Origin: Lysobacterales bacterium
Lineage (GTDB): Bacteria > Pseudomonadota > Gammaproteobacteria > Xanthomonadales > SZUA-36
Reading direction: 5' to 3'
DNA length: 9,638 nucleotides
NCBI GenBank assembly: GCA_009692275.1
Contig: SHZL01000091.1
Coordinates: 1 to 9,638 of the forward strand
Below are positions 7,540-9,638 of the stretch, one piece after another (position 1 is the stretch's first letter; every line of letters begins with the position of its first letter). The notes beneath the pieces are model-generated. The model was not told the origin of the DNA and made no database searches. It saw only the letters and a list, made by a program, of their open reading frames with translations. Position numbers and translations under genes: made by a program.

Positions 7540-7707
7540 ATGAGCCAGATCAGGGTAAGTCAGTTCGGTTGGCACGGTGTGGGTTTCGGTTCTGCACTGG
7601 CCATGGCAGTGTCTTTCAACGTTAACCATTCCCTGGGCTGGGCTATCCTGCACGGCCTGTTTGGCTGGTTTTACGTGATTTATTACGCCATTGTTGTTAA
7701 CGGCTGA
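7540..7707 (+). CDS. Small conserved-looking membrane protein, 55 residues
   Basis: I do not recognise a named function. The 55-residue product has a short polar start (MSQIRVSQFGWHG). A hydrophobic segment (about 13-28) follows, then a polar NVNH turn (27-30) and a second hydrophobic, aromatic-rich segment (about 31-53, including WAILHGLFGWFYVIYYAIVV). It therefore looks like a membrane hairpin or a single long helix. A good Shine-Dalgarno site precedes the ATG. The gene ends 27 bp before soxB in the same direction, so the two may be co-transcribed. The arrangement suggests, but does not prove, a link to sarcosine or glycine betaine metabolism or transport. The composition and ribosome site argue for a real gene. 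Confidence 0.7.
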   Translation: MSQIRVSQFGWHGVGFGSALAMAVSFNVNHSLGWAILHGLFGWFYVIYYAIVVNG

Positions 7708-7734
7708 TAGCGGATTCTTAAGGCCCGGAACCAG

Positions 7735-8979
7735 ATGCGCGCGTATTCCGGTTTTTCGCTGCTGCGCGGCGCCCTGGCTGGCCATCGGTACTGGCCGCGG
7801 GCGTGGCGCAATGCAGAACCGCAGCAACATTATGACGTAGTCATTATTGGTGCGGGCGGGCACGGCCTGGCAACGGCGTATTACCTGGCGAAGTACCACG
7901 GCGTAAAGCGGGTTGCCGTGTTGGAAAAGGGCCACCTGGGCAGCGGCAATTCAGGGCGCAATACGCAGGTGTGCCGTTCCAATTATTTCTATCCCGAAAG
8001 TGGCGCCTTTTACGAACACTCGCTGCAGTTGTACGAAAATCTCGCCAGTGAAATCAACATCAACGTCATGTTCAGCCAGCGCGGCATCCTGGTGTTGTGC
8101 AATAGCCCGCACGAGATGGACCTGTGTCGCCGCTGGGCTAATGCCATCGACATGAATGGCATTGATTCAGAAATGCTGACGCGCGAGGACATCAGGAAAT
8201 ACCTGCCGCACATCAACCTGGATTGTCGCTTTCCCATTCATGGCGGCTTTATCCAGAAGCGTGCGGGTATATCCCGCCATGATGCCGTGGTATGGGGTTA
8301 TGCCCGTGCCGCCTCGGCCGCCGGGGTGGATATCGTGCAGCAGTGTGCAGTAACGGGCATAAACACCTCGGACAGTCGCGTGACTTCACTGGAAACCACC
8401 CGGGGCAGGATATCCGCCGGCTGCATTGCGCTGTGCGTTGCCGGTCACAGCGGGCACCTGGCAGCGATGGCAGGCCTGCGCCTGCCCATTACCAGCGTGG
8501 CATTGCAGGCGATGGTGACCGAGCCGGTCAAGCCGATGCTTGATGTCGGCCTGATGTCCGCGCACATTCATGTGTATGTCAGCCAGTCGGACCGGGGCGA
8601 ACTGGTGATCGGGGGTGGTGCTGACCTGTATAATTCTTACGCGCAACGAGGGGGCCTGCCGGTACAGCAGGAAAGCATGCAGGCGCTGCTGGAATTGCTG
8701 CCCATCTTGAGCCGCTTGCGCATGATGCGGCAATGGGCGGGTATATGCGACATGGCACCGGACGTCAGTCCTATCGTGGGTAAAACATCAATTGAAAACC
8801 TGTATGTTTCAACCGGTTGGGGTACCGGGGGCTACAAGGCCATTCCGGCAGGCGGCGACACGCTGGCGCACACCATGGTTCACGATGAACCCCATCCCCT
8901 GTTACGGCCGTTCCAGTTGGAACGATTCAGCACCGGAAGGCTGATCGATGAAGGGGCCGCATCGGGAGTGGCGCACTAG
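7735..8979 (+). CDS. soxB: Sarcosine oxidase beta subunit (heterotetrameric type), FAD-dependent oxidoreductase
   Basis: The 414-residue product matches the full length of the beta subunit of heterotetrameric sarcosine oxidase. That enzyme oxidatively demethylates sarcosine to glycine, passing the one-carbon unit to tetrahydrofolate. It begins in the family style (RAYSGFSLLRGAL, then AWRN). The FAD-binding Rossmann motif is GAGGHG at 39-44, with acidic Glu64 at the end of the second strand. NSGRNTQVCRSNY and VMFSQRG are also typical. His182 in SRHDAV is a candidate for the histidine that carries covalent FMN in this family; I have not verified that alignment. The C-terminal FSTGRLIDEG...GVAH is the normal family ending, so the gene is intact. 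The Shine-Dalgarno is weak. The soxD, soxA and soxG genes expected next are missing; a patchwork of unrelated gene ends follows. Without partner subunits elsewhere, the protein may be non-functional or do something else. Confidence 0.93.
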   Translation: MRAYSGFSLLRGALAGHRYWPRAWRNAEPQQHYDVVIIGAGGHGLATAYYLAKYHGVKRVAVLEKGHLGSGNSGRNTQVCRSNYFYPESGAFYEHSLQLYENLASEININVMFSQRGILVLCNSPHEMDLCRRWANAIDMNGIDSEMLTREDIRKYLPHINLDCRFPIHGGFIQKRAGISRHDAVVWGYARAASAAGVDIVQQCAVTGINTSDSRVTSLETTRGRISAGCIALCVAGHSGHLAAMAGLRLPITSVALQAMVTEPVKPMLDVGLMSAHIHVYVSQSDRGELVIGGGADLYNSYAQRGGLPVQQESMQALLELLPILSRLRMMRQWAGICDMAPDVSPIVGKTSIENLYVSTGWGTGGYKAIPAGGDTLAHTMVHDEPHPLLRPFQLERFSTGRLIDEGAASGVAH

Positions 8980-8991
8980 CACAGTTCTGTG
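8980..8991. repeat. 12-bp palindrome CACAGTTCTGTG at the soxB/patchwork junction
   Basis: Perfect 5-bp arms surround a TT centre. It begins at the base after the soxB stop and ends two bases before the recognisable indolepyruvate oxidoreductase fragment. It therefore occupies the likely breakpoint. It could be a recombination or IS-target trace, or chance. Confidence 0.4.
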
Positions 8992-8992
8992 G

Positions 8993-9200
8993 CAGTTGAT
9001 TCTCGATTACCGGAAGACTATCGAGGAGCTACTGACCAGCCTCAGCTTGGGCAATCATGCGTTGGCAGTTGAGATCGTCCGCATTCCGCAACACATTCGT
9101 GGCTACGGGCACGTCAAAGAAGCGCATTTGCTGGCGGCGAAATCCCGCAAGTCCGAACTGCTTGCGTTGGCGGAATTCGAACCGGGACGAACTCGCCGCC
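8993..9200 (+). pseudogene. C-terminal remnant of indolepyruvate:ferredoxin oxidoreductase
   Basis: In the frame that begins with an ATG at 8948 inside the soxB end, the translation from 8993 reads QLILDYRKTIEELL, then LGNHALAVEIVRIPQHIRGYGHVKEAHLLAAKSRKSELLA. This pattern, especially NHALAVEI and IRGYGHVK, is what I know from the extreme C-terminus of the large fused indolepyruvate oxidoreductases (about 1,150 residues). Those enzymes convert aryl pyruvates to acyl-CoA with reduced ferredoxin. Only about 65 residues are present, with all catalytic domains missing, so this is a remnant. No stop follows it; the frame runs on into unrelated sequence. The exact right edge is uncertain because the natural C-terminus is variable. 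Confidence 0.7.
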
Positions 9201-9231
9201 GGAGTTGGTTGAAGGTGAGTGTAATCTGCGC

Positions 9232-9381
9232 TCAATATTCCACGGTCAACACAATAACCGCCGTGTACACAGCCGACGGCAGCGCCCTGAAATCAGCAAC
9301 AAAGACCTTGCCGTACAGAGTCACTGTCTCGTTGGTGCCATTCTTGGTGATGGCCAGCGCACTGCCCGGCGCGCTGTGCTG
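9232..9381 (-). pseudogene. C-terminal remnant of a secreted beta-strand protein, possibly spore coat U/pilin-like
   Basis: On the minus strand, the frame ending in TGA at 9234-9232 reads SAPGSALAITKNG, then ETVTLYGKVFVADF, then a YTAVIVLTVEY ending. The pattern of VTLYGKV, a short linker, Y-T-x-x-(hydrophobic)5 and a terminal aromatic residue resembles the C-terminus of spore-coat-U (SCPU) domain proteins, which are secreted and exported by chaperone-usher-like systems. The open stretch has no start codon and is closed upstream by TGA at 9432-9430, inside transposase sequence, so only the tail of a gene is here. It lies tail-to-tail with the indolepyruvate oxidoreductase remnant. Family assignment is tentative; other pilin-like families end similarly. 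Confidence 0.38.
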
Positions 9382-9382
9382 C

Positions 9383-9638
9383 GACCACGAGGGATTCTCG
9401 CTGCACGCACAGGTTCTCGTGCCCGCCGGTCAGCGCGAACGGCTCGAGCATCTCTGCCGCTATGTCGCCCGCCCCGCGATCGCCACCGAGCGCCTGTCGC
9501 TCGCCCGCGATGGTCGCGTCGTCTATGGCCTGCGCAGGCACTGGCGCGATGGCACCTCGGCCGTGTCCTTCGACCCGCTGACTTTCATTGAACGGCTGGC
9601 GGCCTTAATTCCTCGACCGCGCACGCATCAGCACACCT
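9383..9638 (+). mobile_element. IS91-family (Y2, HUH) transposase fragment, 5' truncated, continues beyond window
   Basis: The plus-strand frame reads EGFSLHAQV, then RERLEHLCRYVARPAIATERLSL, then DGRVVYGLRRHWRDGTS, FIERLAALIPRPRTHQHT and on to the window end. This is the conserved central-to-C-terminal part of rolling-circle IS91-type transposases (LCRY.ARP, W.DGT, LAAL.P.PR). The N-terminal zinc-binding and HUH parts, usually some 200 or more residues, should lie upstream. Unrelated sequence is there instead, so the element is truncated at its 5' side. Its 3' state is unknown. Family elements move adjacent DNA by one-ended transposition, which fits the patchwork to its left. Neither IS terminus is visible. 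Confidence 0.75.

Noticed and set aside
9029..9235. Minus-strand 68-codon frame opposite the indolepyruvate oxidoreductase remnant
   Set aside because: The plus-strand reading matches a known family over this stretch; the minus-strand translation matches nothing I recognise.

Overview
The window looks like a piece of a gammaproteobacterial chromosome. It is GC-rich throughout. It carries glnE next to what look like LPS or cell-surface glycan genes, a pairing known from Pseudomonas-like genomes, and a CHCC zinc-finger protein of the type common in Proteobacteria. I cannot place it more finely from sequence alone.

Left half (about 1-5469), minus strand: four genes read in the same direction as a likely transcription unit. 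In transcription order these are glnE (the bifunctional regulator of glutamine synthetase), a 69-residue CHCC zinc-finger protein, a family 4 glycosyltransferase, and an O-antigen ligase/polymerase-type membrane protein cut by the left edge of the window. The last two genes overlap by four bases (ATGA). A weak promoter candidate lies between glnE and the zinc-finger gene, so the surface-glycan genes may also be transcribed independently.

Centre (5470-7427): only 47 bp separate glnE from a divergent gene for a 636-residue lipoprotein metallopeptidase of the M1 family, resembling leukotriene A4 hydrolase. A consensus -10 box lies so close to the glnE ATG that the glnE message may be leaderless. 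The peptidase gene has a clear Shine-Dalgarno site.

Right half (7428-8979), plus strand: a 55-residue membrane protein gene is followed 27 bp later by an intact gene for the beta subunit of heterotetrameric sarcosine oxidase (soxB). The D, A and G subunit genes that normally follow soxB are not present here.

Right end (8980-9638): directly after the soxB stop the sequence becomes a patchwork of gene tails. It holds the C-terminal end of an indolepyruvate:ferredoxin oxidoreductase (plus strand), the C-terminal end of what looks like a spore-coat-U/pilin-like secreted protein (minus strand), and the middle of an IS91-family transposase (plus strand, running off the window). One plus-strand frame stays open across all three. 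This looks like either a real rearrangement scar linked to a rolling-circle IS, with loss of soxDAG, or an assembly chimera. It is the most unusual part of the window. I see no complete new system, CRISPR array, tRNA or rRNA.
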